From Dehalobacter sp. (GTDB taxonomy: Bacteria > Bacillota > Desulfitobacteriia > Desulfitobacteriales > Syntrophobotulaceae): 64,000 nucleotides of DNA. Every line of letters begins with the position of its first letter. Within the stretch, counting starts at the first letter, position 1. This document shows, one piece after another, positions 47,604-55,904 of this stretch. The DNA lies in contig JAMPIU010000053.1 of NCBI GenBank assembly GCA_023667845.1, forward strand, positions 62,001-126,000, given 5' to 3'. The position numbers and the translations under genes were made by a program. The notes under the pieces were generated by a model. It did not search any database, had not been told where the DNA came from, and was given only the letters and a program-made list of their open reading frames with translations.

Positions 47604-49346
47604 TTAGATCGAATGTTTGTTTCTTTTTTTCAGGATAGCCAGACTTAAAATCATAAGCACGAATGCCGCACCGCCAATAAGATAATCTTCTCGACGGTTT
47701 ATCCATCTATTATTAGGATCCTGACCGGGCGCTTCCTGCCAATTCATGCCCGGCATCTTTTGCTTATAATCCATTCCTTCTGGCATATTTCCCGGTGGCT
47801 GCATGCCTGACTGATCTTGTCTTATATCAGGATGTATTCCCTGCAGCCCTTGCTCTGCCCGTTGTCCCCATTGCGCCTGTTGTCCCTGTCTTGTCGGCGG
47901 CGGCTGTAGCCCACCTGCATTTTCACCGGCCGCATCCTCTGTTGTTCCCGATGAAGGCAGTTCCCCGCTTAGCTGTTTGGAGACATTATCAATCCGGTCA
48001 CGAATAAATGTAGCCAGTCCTATCAAATTTCCGCTTCCCGGCATATTCTTTCCAGCCCCAAAGCCGCCTCGGGATGTGGTCTTACTGTCTGTTATAGGTT
48101 CCTGAGAAGAGCCTTCGCCGATTGCTTGTTCAAATTGTTCCAGCGTATAGAACTTTGTTGGGTCACTTGTGACATAAGGTCTAATCAGATCAGCGGTTTT
48201 CTCGATTTTAGCCGTCATTTTCTCCAAAGCAAAAGGCCCTTGGATAAATGCTTTCATGTATTGGTGATAGACATCCTTATACGCCTGTACTTCGAGTAGT
48301 TTGCCCAGCAGTGGGCGCTGGTCTAATGTCGTTCCGGAAACCGGCTGATCAATCGACAGCGCAGTACCTCCGCCAAATCCACCAAAGGACAAATTATAAT
48401 CCCAGGGGAGGAAACTGAATACACCGTCCTCCTCATATAAATAATAATTGTGGGTAAACTGTCCCTGATAGCTGTCCATATTGACTAGTATGGTGTTAAC
48501 TGCAAAATATCGCAGGATCTCGTCAATATTTAGGTACGTTTCTAAATTCCCGCCTTCATCCAGTGCTTTGATCATCTTGACTAAAGCCTCATTGCTGCCT
48601 TCTTTCAAGGCGGTCACAGCTTGCAGGCCGCTGTAGGATTCAATATTGTCATCACTGTAAACCAGATCGTTTCCTTCACCCCGATCGCCATACGGTTTAT
48701 AGAGTGTCCCATGGTCCTGGCCAAAGTACCTTTCCGCATATGCTTCTTCAACGCCCTCAACTGCCAGATACAAACCTGCTGGATGATCATTGATATAAAG
48801 GTTCGCGTAGCAATAAGCAGGAACAGGAACGTCCATCTCTTTCAGCAGTGAGTAGGATAGATATTCCCGCATGCAGGACGCATCACCCCAGCCATTATTC
48901 AAATTCAGTTTGGTCAGTCCCGAGAGGCTTTGCCCTTCAATATAATGATCAAAATCAATTTTGAGGCTATAGCGGTCGGAATTGCTTCTCAGGACTGAAT
49001 TAAGACTGGAATTGCCTTTGGTACGGATTCCGACATTTTTTGTCTTAACGCCATTGATCACAACCTGAGCCTCTTTATATTCTTCCTCTGCAGGATTTTG
49101 CAGCATGTCCTGATAATCCGCCTCAGGGATTGAAATGCGAATTTCAATGACTTTGTCCGGATCGAAGAAACGTTCCGTATAAGCGGAATAAACAGACTCT
49201 GCAGAGGAGCTGCCTTTTCCTGTTTTTTCAGTGTTCAAACGGACATTGGCACTATCTCCCTGCTTGTAAGACAGTGCCGCATAGGCGGTCGTTAAGGTGC
49301 ATACTGTAAGCAGGGCCGCAACCACCCCTGTAAATTTTTTGTCCAT
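47604..49346 (-). CDS. CotH-like kinase-fold protein with signal peptide and C-terminal membrane anchor
   Basis: 580 residues. The N-terminal signal peptide VVAALLTVCTLTTAYA leads to a CotH kinase-like domain with VGIRTKGNSSLNS near residue 105, YHIEGQSLSG-like and NLNNGWGDASCMREYLS, and LPWDYNLSFGG near residue 315. The C-terminal third is Gln/Gly/Pro-rich and of low complexity, then a membrane segment YLIGGAAFVLMILSLAIL. In Bacillus, CotH phosphorylates spore coat proteins. Here extracytoplasmic anchoring suggests another substrate. The neighbouring genes form a module with it. Confidence 0.85.
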   Translation of the reverse strand: MDKKFTGVVAALLTVCTLTTAYAALSYKQGDSANVRLNTEKTGKGSSSAESVYSAYTERFFDPDKVIEIRISIPEADYQDMLQNPAEEEYKEAQVVINGVKTKNVGIRTKGNSSLNSVLRSNSDRYSLKIDFDHYIEGQSLSGLTKLNLNNGWGDASCMREYLSYSLLKEMDVPVPAYCYANLYINDHPAGLYLAVEGVEEAYAERYFGQDHGTLYKPYGDRGEGNDLVYSDDNIESYSGLQAVTALKEGSNEALVKMIKALDEGGNLETYLNIDEILRYFAVNTILVNMDSYQGQFTHNYYLYEEDGVFSFLPWDYNLSFGGFGGGTALSIDQPVSGTTLDQRPLLGKLLEVQAYKDVYHQYMKAFIQGPFALEKMTAKIEKTADLIRPYVTSDPTKFYTLEQFEQAIGEGSSQEPITDSKTTSRGGFGAGKNMPGSGNLIGLATFIRDRIDNVSKQLSGELPSSGTTEDAAGENAGGLQPPPTRQGQQAQWGQRAEQGLQGIHPDIRQDQSGMQPPGNMPEGMDYKQKMPGMNWQEAPGQDPNNRWINRREDYLIGGAAFVLMILSLAILKKRNKHSI

Positions 49347-49401
49347 GTTTTAATCCCTCTTTTTTCAGGTGTCGGATGTAATGCTGCTTAAGGGAGGATG
49401 A

Positions 49402-50118
49402 TTATACTGCAAGCTCTCCGTTATAACTTACCAGGACGACATCATTTACACCTTCTATAGCTGCCAAGGCATTAACAAAATCCGTATTGTCAACTCTTAA
49501 TCGCACTTCAATGGTAAGTTCGATTCCCTGTCCGCCGCGAACCGCTTTTGATTTAATTTTCATTCTTTTGACATGCTCCACCAGCTTTGTTAGCAGCATT
49601 TTTTCTGCCTCGCTATTACTGCAGTTTACAACCACCATATAGGGAATTTCATTGGTTGTTTTACTTGTAAAAATGATCAGCATGATTCCGATGACAATCG
49701 ACCCGCTAATGGCAAGCAGATACTGCCCGGCACCACTGACGATTCCCGCTGCGATAGCCCAGAAGATAAAGATGATGTCCATTGGGTCTTTGATCGCTGA
49801 TCTGAAACGTACGATACTTAAAGCTCCGACCATACCGAGAGAAAGAACGATGTTAGATGTGACACCCATGATAATGAGTGTGGTAATCATCGCCATACCT
49901 ACTAGAGAAACATTAAAGTTCCTGGAATACATGACCCCATTGAACGTCTTCTTATACACCGCATAGATAAACAGTCCGAGTAGAAAAGAAATTAGCAACG
50001 TAATCGCCACATCAACAATAGAAAAATTTGTGACTGCGTTTTCGAGAAAACTGTTTTTAAAAATATCTGCAAAGGTAAATGTTTGATCTGTAGTAACCGC
50101 ACTGGTTGTTGCATCCAT
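49402..50118 (-). CDS. DUF4956 membrane protein
   Basis: 238 residues. Four membrane segments in the first 150 residues (FSIVDVAITLLISFLLGLF, VSLVGMAMITTLIIM, NIVLSLGMVGALSIVRFR, IIFIFWAIAAGIVSG), then a soluble tail with a beta pattern. DUF4956 proteins co-occur with VTC-type polyphosphate polymerase and CotH genes. The start at 50118 follows GGAGG 8 nt upstream. Function unknown, possibly the membrane part of a polyphosphate or phosphoprotein system. Confidence 0.85.
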   Translation of the reverse strand: MDATTSAVTTDQTFTFADIFKNSFLENAVTNFSIVDVAITLLISFLLGLFIYAVYKKTFNGVMYSRNFNVSLVGMAMITTLIIMGVTSNIVLSLGMVGALSIVRFRSAIKDPMDIIFIFWAIAAGIVSGAGQYLLAISGSIVIGIMLIIFTSKTTNEIPYMVVVNCSNSEAEKMLLTKLVEHVKRMKIKSKAVRGGQGIELTIEVRLRVDNTDFVNALAAIEGVNDVVLVSYNGELAV

Positions 50119-50175
50119 GATACCATCCTCCAATGTATTCTAATTTATTCAGTGATTAAATCCATTATGGAGCTT

Positions 50176-50856
50176 TTATCCGTATTTTCGACATATAACA
50201 TACTTTGAGATCGCTGCCTTCTGTCTGCTGTCCAATTGAATCAGGTTCGCAATATGGCTAGGCAGGTAACAGTCATATTTGATTTCCAGAATTGCCGTAT
50301 TGCTCGCTAAAGCATTGGCCAGCGGGGTGGTGAAATCTAAAAAGCTGGTCGCGGCGAATCCGGTTTTTACATCACTGTCAATTGTGATTCTTACTCTACC
50401 CGGCTCCCATATATAGGCCTGACGCCGGTACTCTACAATTGTTTTCGGCTTAAACAGACCGGTTCTCATTTTTGTATAAAGGTGCCGGCATACAGCTTCC
50501 GGACGATTTCGTAAAAATTGATAGTCACCGTTGATTAAGTCTTGACATCCCTCTTCGGTCAAAATCGCACTCTCTTTAAAGCCTGACCCATCGTTCTTGA
50601 CCTTCTTCTCAAGCCGGATGATTGCGGTGGAATGATCATATGTTCTAATTCTGAATTTTTCCCGATATTTAACCCCTATCAACTTCTCCAATAATGCCGT
50701 ATCATTAATATCATCAAAGTAGAGACTTCTAACGGTATAAAATCCTTCCGACCCGGTATGTTTGTCCTTAGGAAGCACCCTATTCAAACGGTTGACCAGT
50801 ACTACTCTGTCGAAGTTATTGATGCTCATTTTAATTTCCTGCCGATATTTGCTCAC
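50176..50856 (-). CDS. VTC-domain polyphosphate polymerase-like protein
   Basis: 226 residues. A triphosphate-tunnel fold with the charged strand motifs YRQEIKMSIN, TVRSLYFDD, FRIRTYD and IRLEKKVK, and ITIDSDVKTGFA. In yeast the VTC4 domain of this family makes polyphosphate from ATP. Bacterial members often lie beside DUF4956 and CotH genes, as here. The protein is soluble. No second polymerase domain is present, so it may act with the membrane protein encoded after it. Confidence 0.82.
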   Translation of the reverse strand: MSKYRQEIKMSINNFDRVVLVNRLNRVLPKDKHTGSEGFYTVRSLYFDDINDTALLEKLIGVKYREKFRIRTYDHSTAIIRLEKKVKNDGSGFKESAILTEEGCQDLINGDYQFLRNRPEAVCRHLYTKMRTGLFKPKTIVEYRRQAYIWEPGRVRITIDSDVKTGFAATSFLDFTTPLANALASNTAILEIKYDCYLPSHIANLIQLDSRQKAAISKYVICRKYG

Positions 50857-50972
50857 TTGATCACCCCTGTCGTATTATTCCAGTGATCTTTTGATGATGC
50901 TATTTTATCCACTCTATGTGTCATTAATGTGAACGCTGGTTAACAAATTTGTGAAGAATTTAGGTGATGGTT

Positions 50973-52220
50973 ATGTTAAGAAAACGTTGGCTTCCTGTAT
51001 TTGCAGCGGTGGTCTTACTTCTTAGTCTTACCGTTTGGGAAAAAACCAAGACGCCGCTGGCTTCTGAATCCACAGAATTGATGCCTGCCGCCGAAAGTGC
51101 TACTTCTGAAAGCGATTCGTCAGAGACTGCTGCTTCTGAACCTGAGGCTGCTGAATCTACGCAAATGAAACTTACGCTGCTTGGGGATATCATGTGCCAC
51201 CCAACACAGTACGAAGCCGCCCAGACAAGCGGAGGCTATGATTTCAACCCTTCTTTTGAAGAAATCGGAAAAGATACAAGGCTCGCGGACCTAACAATCG
51301 CCAATCTTGAAACGACCTTGGCCGGCAAGGAGATGACTTACAGCGGTTATCCTTCTTTTAATACTCCGGAACAAATGGCTGATGCTGTCCGGAATACACT
51401 TGGTGTGGATGTTGTCTCTAGCGCCAATAATCACTCTTTAGATCGGAATTTTTCGGGCTTAAGCCAGACGATTAATTTTCTGGATCAATATGGTCTGAAA
51501 CACACCGGAACTTATCAGACCGCCGAAGACAGTCAGGAAATTTTGATCCAGGAAATTTCCGGCCTGCGTATCGCTTTCTTAAGCTATACCTATGGCACCA
51601 ATGGGGTTACCCTGCCTGAAGGTAAAGCTTTTGCCGTGAATTATCTGGACCGGGAAAAAATTCTTACCGATGCTAAGATGGCACGAACCCTGGGAGCAGA
51701 TTTAATTATCGCTTCTTTGCACTGGGGAACGGAGTATGCCACAAAACCGTCCACTGAACAGGTCAGTCTGGCCACCTGGATTTTTGAAAATACGGAGGTT
51801 GACATCATTGCGGGCAATCATGTCCATGCTGTCCAACCGATCACCTTCCTCCAAGTAAAAAGCAAGACCACTGGCAAAGAAAAAGAAGGATTGGTGATCT
51901 ATGCCCAGGGAAATTTTATCTCTGATCAGAAAACAGATACGGCGAATATGGGTATTATGGTTGATATCTTTCTGGATATCCGTTCTGCTAAAAAACCAGT
52001 TATTACGCATGTTGCGTACTATCCGACCTGGGTTGATGAAACTCCGGGAGCCGGTCCTAAGACATATCGCGTCTTAAATGTGACAAAGGCCCTGGCCGAT
52101 TATCAGTCAAGGCAGGACCCGCTGCTGAACAGCGCAGATTATGCGGAAATGCTCGCCTATGTATCTCAAATTAAGCAAACTATCCCTTCTGGAAATAAGA
52201 TTCGCTTCGCCAACGAATAA
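50973..52220 (+). CDS. CapA / PgsA-type metallophosphatase-like protein
   Basis: 415 residues. A membrane signal anchor (LPVFAAVVLLLSLTV) is followed by a Ser/Glu/Ala-rich linker. The PGA-cap domain has LLGDIMCHPTQ, ANLETTLAG, ANNHSLD, SLHWGTEY and GNHVHAVQP, which matches metal-binding sites of calcineurin-like phosphoesterases. The start at 50973 follows AGGTGAT. Upstream frames start inside that site. It stands alone and divergent from the VTC gene. Bacillus CapA helps make polyglutamate capsule, but the other capsule genes are absent here. Confidence 0.85.
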   Translation: MLRKRWLPVFAAVVLLLSLTVWEKTKTPLASESTELMPAAESATSESDSSETAASEPEAAESTQMKLTLLGDIMCHPTQYEAAQTSGGYDFNPSFEEIGKDTRLADLTIANLETTLAGKEMTYSGYPSFNTPEQMADAVRNTLGVDVVSSANNHSLDRNFSGLSQTINFLDQYGLKHTGTYQTAEDSQEILIQEISGLRIAFLSYTYGTNGVTLPEGKAFAVNYLDREKILTDAKMARTLGADLIIASLHWGTEYATKPSTEQVSLATWIFENTEVDIIAGNHVHAVQPITFLQVKSKTTGKEKEGLVIYAQGNFISDQKTDTANMGIMVDIFLDIRSAKKPVITHVAYYPTWVDETPGAGPKTYRVLNVTKALADYQSRQDPLLNSADYAEMLAYVSQIKQTIPSGNKIRFANE

Positions 52221-52251
52221 TGTATACAGTATATCTCTCTGTATACATTAT
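52217..52251 (+). terminator. Terminator of the CapA-like gene
   Basis: ATAATGTATACAG / CTGTATACATTAT hairpin, starting at the gene's own stop codon, followed by TT-rich sequence. Confidence 0.7.
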
Positions 52252-52306
52252 TTATCATTGTTATCTCTTTACAGTCTGCTGAATGTTCATTATATTTTTC
52301 TTAGGC

Positions 52307-52367
52307 AAAGAAGCCATAAAAGAAGACAGCCTGCAAGCAGTCTTTTTTTGAGGCTTCTTTTTTTGAT
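52307..52367 (+). terminator. Nested hairpin with T-run
   Basis: Outer stem AAAGAAGCC / GGCTTCTTT encloses an inner stem AGAC / GTCT and is followed by a T-run. It lies between the CapA-like gene and amtB and may be a second terminator or an attenuator of amtB. Confidence 0.5.
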
Positions 52368-52522
52368 GTCTACGGACGACGGCACAGGAAGCGCGGAGGC
52401 GTTCAAATAGCCTTCACGGTGTCGAATGATGACAAAATTATCCGACTGGACGAATGTGGCGGTGCCATAAATGGCAAGGAGCTGCTGGCAAGGATGACAA
52501 AGATAAAAAGGAGAGATTGTAA
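52368..52522. other. Leader of amtB
   Basis: 155 bp. It contains GGCAAGGAGCTGC at 52474, a piece of the dispersed repeat seen at 25.5 and 47.4 kb. No known ammonium or glutamine riboswitch is recognised. The amtB ribosome site AAAAGGAGAG is at its end. Confidence 0.35.
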
Positions 52523-53785
52523 ATGAATTATGGCGATATTGCCTTTATGCTTTTCAGCACCGCTCTAGTTTTCTTAATGATACCCGGACTCGCTTTTTTC
52601 TATGGAGGGCTGGTAAAAAGACGCCATGTCCTGTCCATCATGATGCAAAGCATCGCTGCAATCGGAATTATCTCGATTCTCTGGATTGTCATTGGTTATA
52701 CCCTGGCTTTTGGGCCGGATATCGGGCATTTGATCGGTGGATTGGATTATGCGGGTTTGAGGGGTGTCGGCCTGGATCCCAAAGGGGAGGGTGCGACGAT
52801 TCCCCATCTATTGTTTATGCTCTATCAGAAGATGTTTGCGATTATCACCCCGGCCATTATGACCGGTGCTACAGCGGAAAGGCTGCGCTTTCCTGCCTAT
52901 ATCCTTTTAATATCCCTGTGGAGTCTTTTGGTTTATGTGCCCCTTGCTCATTGGGTATGGGGCGGAGGATGGCTGGCTAATCTGGGCGTCTTGGATTTTG
53001 CTGGAGGGATTGTCGTTCATATTAGTTCGGGTTTTTCGGGCTTGATTGCGGCTTTATATATTGGCAAACGCTATCATAAAGATTCAGAGCAAGCTATCCC
53101 GCATAACATTCCTTATGTGGTCCTTGGCGGAGGTCTCCTGTGGTTCGGCTGGTTCGGGTTTAATGGTGGCAGTGAACTTGCTGCAGACGGTATTGCTGTA
53201 CTTGCCTCTGCCACTACACACCTGTCTGCCTGTGCCGGTCTGCTGGGGTGGATAATTATTGAAAAACTGCTTCATGGTAAACCAACTGTACTCGGTGCTG
53301 TCTCGGGCATGGTTGCCGGGCTCGGTGCCATTACACCTGCCTGCGCTTTCGTAACCCCGCTTGCCGCTGTCTTGATCGGACTGGTTTCTTCAGGTTTGTG
53401 CTACTTTGCAGTCGCTTGGCTGAAAGTTAAACTGGGTTACGATGATGCACTTGATGCTTTTGGCATTCACGGTATCGGCGGGACCTGGGGAACCCTAGCT
53501 GCCGGAATTTTCTGCACCACAGCCCTGAATCCCAATGGTGTGGATGGACTTTTCTATTCCGGGTCCTTTTCCCAAGCAGGGATACAACTTTTGGCCATCC
53601 TCGCAACTTACGCTTATTGCGGCGTGATGACCTTCTTGATCCTTAAAGTCATCAGTCTCATTACTCCTCTTGCAGCGACAACTGAAGAACAGGAAACAGG
53701 CCTTGATATCAGCCAGCATGGCGAAAGCGCCTATCCGGACATTGAAGGGATGACTTCCGATTCTGCCTGGAATATGGTCAATTAA
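52523..53785 (+). CDS. amt: Ammonium transporter
   Basis: 420 residues with eleven expected membrane segments. It has the twin-histidine positions (His in VVHISSGFSGL near residue 170 and in DAFGIHGIGGTWG near 320), and the family start GDIAFMLFSTALVFLMIPGLAFFYGGL. It conducts ammonia/ammonium across the cell membrane. No glnB/glnK gene is next to it, which is unusual for amtB. Long transcript leader noted. A strong terminator follows at 53837-53877. Confidence 0.95.
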   Translation: MNYGDIAFMLFSTALVFLMIPGLAFFYGGLVKRRHVLSIMMQSIAAIGIISILWIVIGYTLAFGPDIGHLIGGLDYAGLRGVGLDPKGEGATIPHLLFMLYQKMFAIITPAIMTGATAERLRFPAYILLISLWSLLVYVPLAHWVWGGGWLANLGVLDFAGGIVVHISSGFSGLIAALYIGKRYHKDSEQAIPHNIPYVVLGGGLLWFGWFGFNGGSELAADGIAVLASATTHLSACAGLLGWIIIEKLLHGKPTVLGAVSGMVAGLGAITPACAFVTPLAAVLIGLVSSGLCYFAVAWLKVKLGYDDALDAFGIHGIGGTWGTLAAGIFCTTALNPNGVDGLFYSGSFSQAGIQLLAILATYAYCGVMTFLILKVISLITPLAATTEEQETGLDISQHGESAYPDIEGMTSDSAWNMVN

Positions 53786-53836
53786 TAAATGACTGTACAA
53801 GATATATCAGATAGAACTTCTTCTATCTGAACCACT

Positions 53837-53877
53837 AAAAAAGGATTTTCACCGTGATCACGGTGAAAATCCTTTTT
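53837..53877. terminator. Convergent terminator of amtB
   Basis: AAAAAGGATTTTCACCGT / ACGGTGAAAATCCTTTTT, 18-bp perfect arms around GATC, ending in T-rich sequence. Confidence 0.85.
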
Positions 53878-53923
53878 AGGTTTTGCCAGGAAAAAGTATA
53901 CTTAAAATTTTTGAATGTAACAA

Positions 53924-54565
53924 TTATTGGGCAAAAGAACGACTTAAAGATTTGACTTGAACTGCATAAGCCGATTTGTAATGCCCATTATTCTCGTAAA
54001 AGGTCAACCTCCCGTTGATCCCCAATCGATATGCCGTGTACGATTCATATTTATTCATATAGACATCCTCTAAATACTTCAGATATCCACCGGCTAAGTA
54101 GGTTGCATAATATTTGTCTGCTGACAGGAGTTCCCCGTTGGGATAAGGGATCTCTTTATGATAATATTCGGTGATGGCCATGTAGGCCGTTTTAGCTGTA
54201 GCCAATTTCATTTGGGTCGTATTGTAGGATAAGGATCCTCCATCCATATTGGTGGCAGGTACATATTTTGATTCTTGGGCAATTAAGGCAAACAGTTCAT
54301 AAGGTTCCAGCTGAAAGGTCTCTTCAACGCTCGCAATATACGCTAGATATTCGGGGTCGACCTGATAGTCTCTGGCAATTCGTGCTAAATTCTCTTGTCT
54401 GTATGTTTGATCTTCTTTTGCACTAACGACGTTACATTCTTCTTCGCTTACTTTTTCCCTGTCTTCGGCAAAGGCGGCTGTCCCGACAAACATCGCCTGT
54501 GCAGCAATCGTAAATGCTACCAGGAACATAGCCAGGAAACGGCCAATCCTTTTCTGTTGAAACAC
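53924..54565 (-). CDS. Lytic transglycosylase-like secreted protein
   Basis: 213 residues. The signal peptide FLAMFLVAFTIAAQAMFVGTAAFA is followed by an SLT-like domain with ELFALIAQESKYVPATN (the catalytic Glu in QESK) and MDGGSLSYNTTQMK. A C-terminal helical part with YYATYLAGGYLKYL follows. It would cut peptidoglycan strands. Stop of the - strand gene is near the amtB terminator. Ribosome site CTTAAGGAGGAG lies before the ATG. Confidence 0.78.
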   Translation of the reverse strand: MFQQKRIGRFLAMFLVAFTIAAQAMFVGTAAFAEDREKVSEEECNVVSAKEDQTYRQENLARIARDYQVDPEYLAYIASVEETFQLEPYELFALIAQESKYVPATNMDGGSLSYNTTQMKLATAKTAYMAITEYYHKEIPYPNGELLSADKYYATYLAGGYLKYLEDVYMNKYESYTAYRLGINGRLTFYENNGHYKSAYAVQVKSLSRSFAQ

Positions 54566-54801
54566 GGTCTCTCCTCCTTAAGGACTTTTTGACAGCTTAT
54601 CGCCATCATCTTTTGTTATTTTGTCAGAATATAATTATCCTATACTTGAGATCCTCCCATAATTTTTATCTTGTATCTCAAGTGACAAAATTCTACATTT
54701 TTTTACTTCAACCGATTTTACCACATCAAACCAAAAAACGCAAAAAAGAGGACCATTAATTTCCTCAAATACCATTATATATGCGGTTATTTTTTGATTA
54801 A

Positions 54802-54820
54802 AGGCGTCTTTAGAACGCCT
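54802..54820 (-). terminator. Terminator-like hairpin of the XRE gene
   Basis: AGGCGTT / GACGCCT stem with a short loop on the - strand, followed by TTTAATC and a later T-run. It lies downstream of the XRE gene at 54849-55217. Confidence 0.5.
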
Positions 54821-54848
54821 CATATCCGTTTAAAGGCTGGTCTGCGGC

Positions 54849-55217
54849 TCAGGAGAGGTCGGAATCCCTGATCTTCTTTTTTATTTGCAGATACGTCAGC
54901 AGTTCTTCCTGATCTTTTTCTTCCCAGAAATCAAAGTCTTCTAATTTCTCTAAAACTTCCCTAAAATGGACGCTTTTATCCGCCAGCGAATAAATCTCAG
55001 GCTCTGAACCCGCATCCATCGTTTGTTCCCCTAAAAGGTAGGATATCGATACACCTAGACCCAGGGCAATATCTGTCAACCGGTCCAAAGAAGGCCTTCT
55101 TCTGTTTTGTTCAATATCACTCAAATAAGAGATGGAAATACCGCTTCTTTCAGAAAGCTTACGAAGTGTAAGCTTCTTTTCTTTTCTTTGCTCTTTAATC
55201 CGATCACCGACAGTCAA
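54849..55217 (-). CDS. XRE family regulator, SinR-like
   Basis: 122 residues. The HTH is TLRKLSERSGISISYLSDIEQNRRRPS. The C-terminal part (REVLEKLEDFDFWEEKDQEELL) resembles an oligomerisation tail. It starts at the TTG at 55217 with GGGGGAA upstream. The frame from 55232 has no better site. It is divergent from the small XRE gene, sharing the gap 55218-55437. Confidence 0.8.
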   Translation of the reverse strand: MTVGDRIKEQRKEKKLTLRKLSERSGISISYLSDIEQNRRRPSLDRLTDIALGLGVSISYLLGEQTMDAGSEPEIYSLADKSVHFREVLEKLEDFDFWEEKDQEELLTYLQIKKKIRDSDLS

Positions 55218-55395
55218 CGCAATTTCCCCCAAATTTTCGATAATAGCGAATTAATACTAGTATAATCGTTGAAAAACGCCAGGTCTACTGAATTGCTATA
55301 CATTTTTGACGTAAATATGTGCAATGTGGAAGAATATCCTATATTTTCTTGGGATTGGAACCTATTTTTGGCAGACGGCTAAATTTAACTGTTGC

Positions 55396-55420
55396 ATAAT
55401 TACGCTATATGCGTAATTAT
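55396..55420. promoter_or_regulatory. Perfect 25-bp inverted repeat, XRE operator
   Basis: ATAATTACGC-n5-GCGTAATTAT, 17 bp before the small XRE start. Such placement favours autoregulation by the XRE protein, and possibly control of the divergent XRE gene. Confidence 0.65.
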
Positions 55421-55437
55421 TAGAAAGAGGTGGTGTT

Positions 55438-55641
55438 ATGTCCCTTGGTTCAAAAATCCGGGAAATCCGGAAGAAAAAGCATTTAAAACAAAAGGAACTG
55501 GCTGAGATTGCCGGTATTTCCGTTTCTTATCTATGTGAAATCGAAAGAGATAAAACAAATCCATCTATTAAAACACTTTTCCATCTTACTCAAGCCCTTG
55601 GAGTTCGTCTGTCGACGCTCCTCGGCGATCAGGAATATTAG
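55438..55641 (+). CDS. Small XRE family regulator
   Basis: 67 residues, a bare HTH domain: IREIRKKKHLKQKELAEIAGISVSYLCEIERDKTNPS. No extra domain. Start after AAGAGGTGG. The perfect palindrome upstream suggests autoregulation. It lies before the MATE gene in the same direction, but a hairpin (55672-55703) and a separate promoter stand between, so it may or may not control that gene. Confidence 0.82.
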   Translation: MSLGSKIREIRKKKHLKQKELAEIAGISVSYLCEIERDKTNPSIKTLFHLTQALGVRLSTLLGDQEY

Positions 55642-55671
55642 GAACAGAATAATATTAGTATTTTTCAAATG

Positions 55672-55703
55672 AAAAGGATTTTTCTATGGAATGAAGTCCT
55701 TTT
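55672..55703 (+). terminator. Terminator of the small XRE gene
   Basis: AAAAGGA / TCCTTTT hairpin, loop about 18 nt, followed by TTATTTTTTT. Confidence 0.6.
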
Positions 55704-55746
55704 ATTTTTTTGACAAATGCATACAAGAATATTTCAAAAAAAATCC

Positions 55747-55775
55747 TTGAAATATTTAAACAAAAATGCTAATAT
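55747..55775 (+). promoter_or_regulatory. Promoter of the MATE gene
   Basis: TTGAAA (55747-55752), 17-nt spacer, TAATAT (55770-55775). Transcript start would fall near 55782. Confidence 0.6.
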
Positions 55776-55781
55776 AAATAA

Positions 55782-55824
55782 TTGTCGTTTTTCCGATAAT
55801 CTGTTTAGAGAATAAAAACGACAA
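55782..55824 (+). promoter_or_regulatory. Leader hairpin I of the MATE mRNA
   Basis: Perfect 11-bp arms TTGTCGTTTTT / AAAAACGACAA with a 21-nt loop, beginning at the expected transcript start. Could be an RNA regulatory stem or an operator. Confidence 0.5.
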
Positions 55825-55838
55825 GTGGAAATCTTTAA

Positions 55839-55861
55839 TTTACCTGAGTTCTTTAGGTAAA
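55839..55861 (+). promoter_or_regulatory. Leader hairpin II of the MATE mRNA
   Basis: TTTACCT / AGGTAAA with a 9-nt loop between hairpin I and the MATE start at 55905. No known riboswitch family recognised. Confidence 0.4.
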
Positions 55862-55904
55862 AATGTAGCCCAGTTTATGAAGAAACTGTAGAAGGGGACT
55901 GTAC

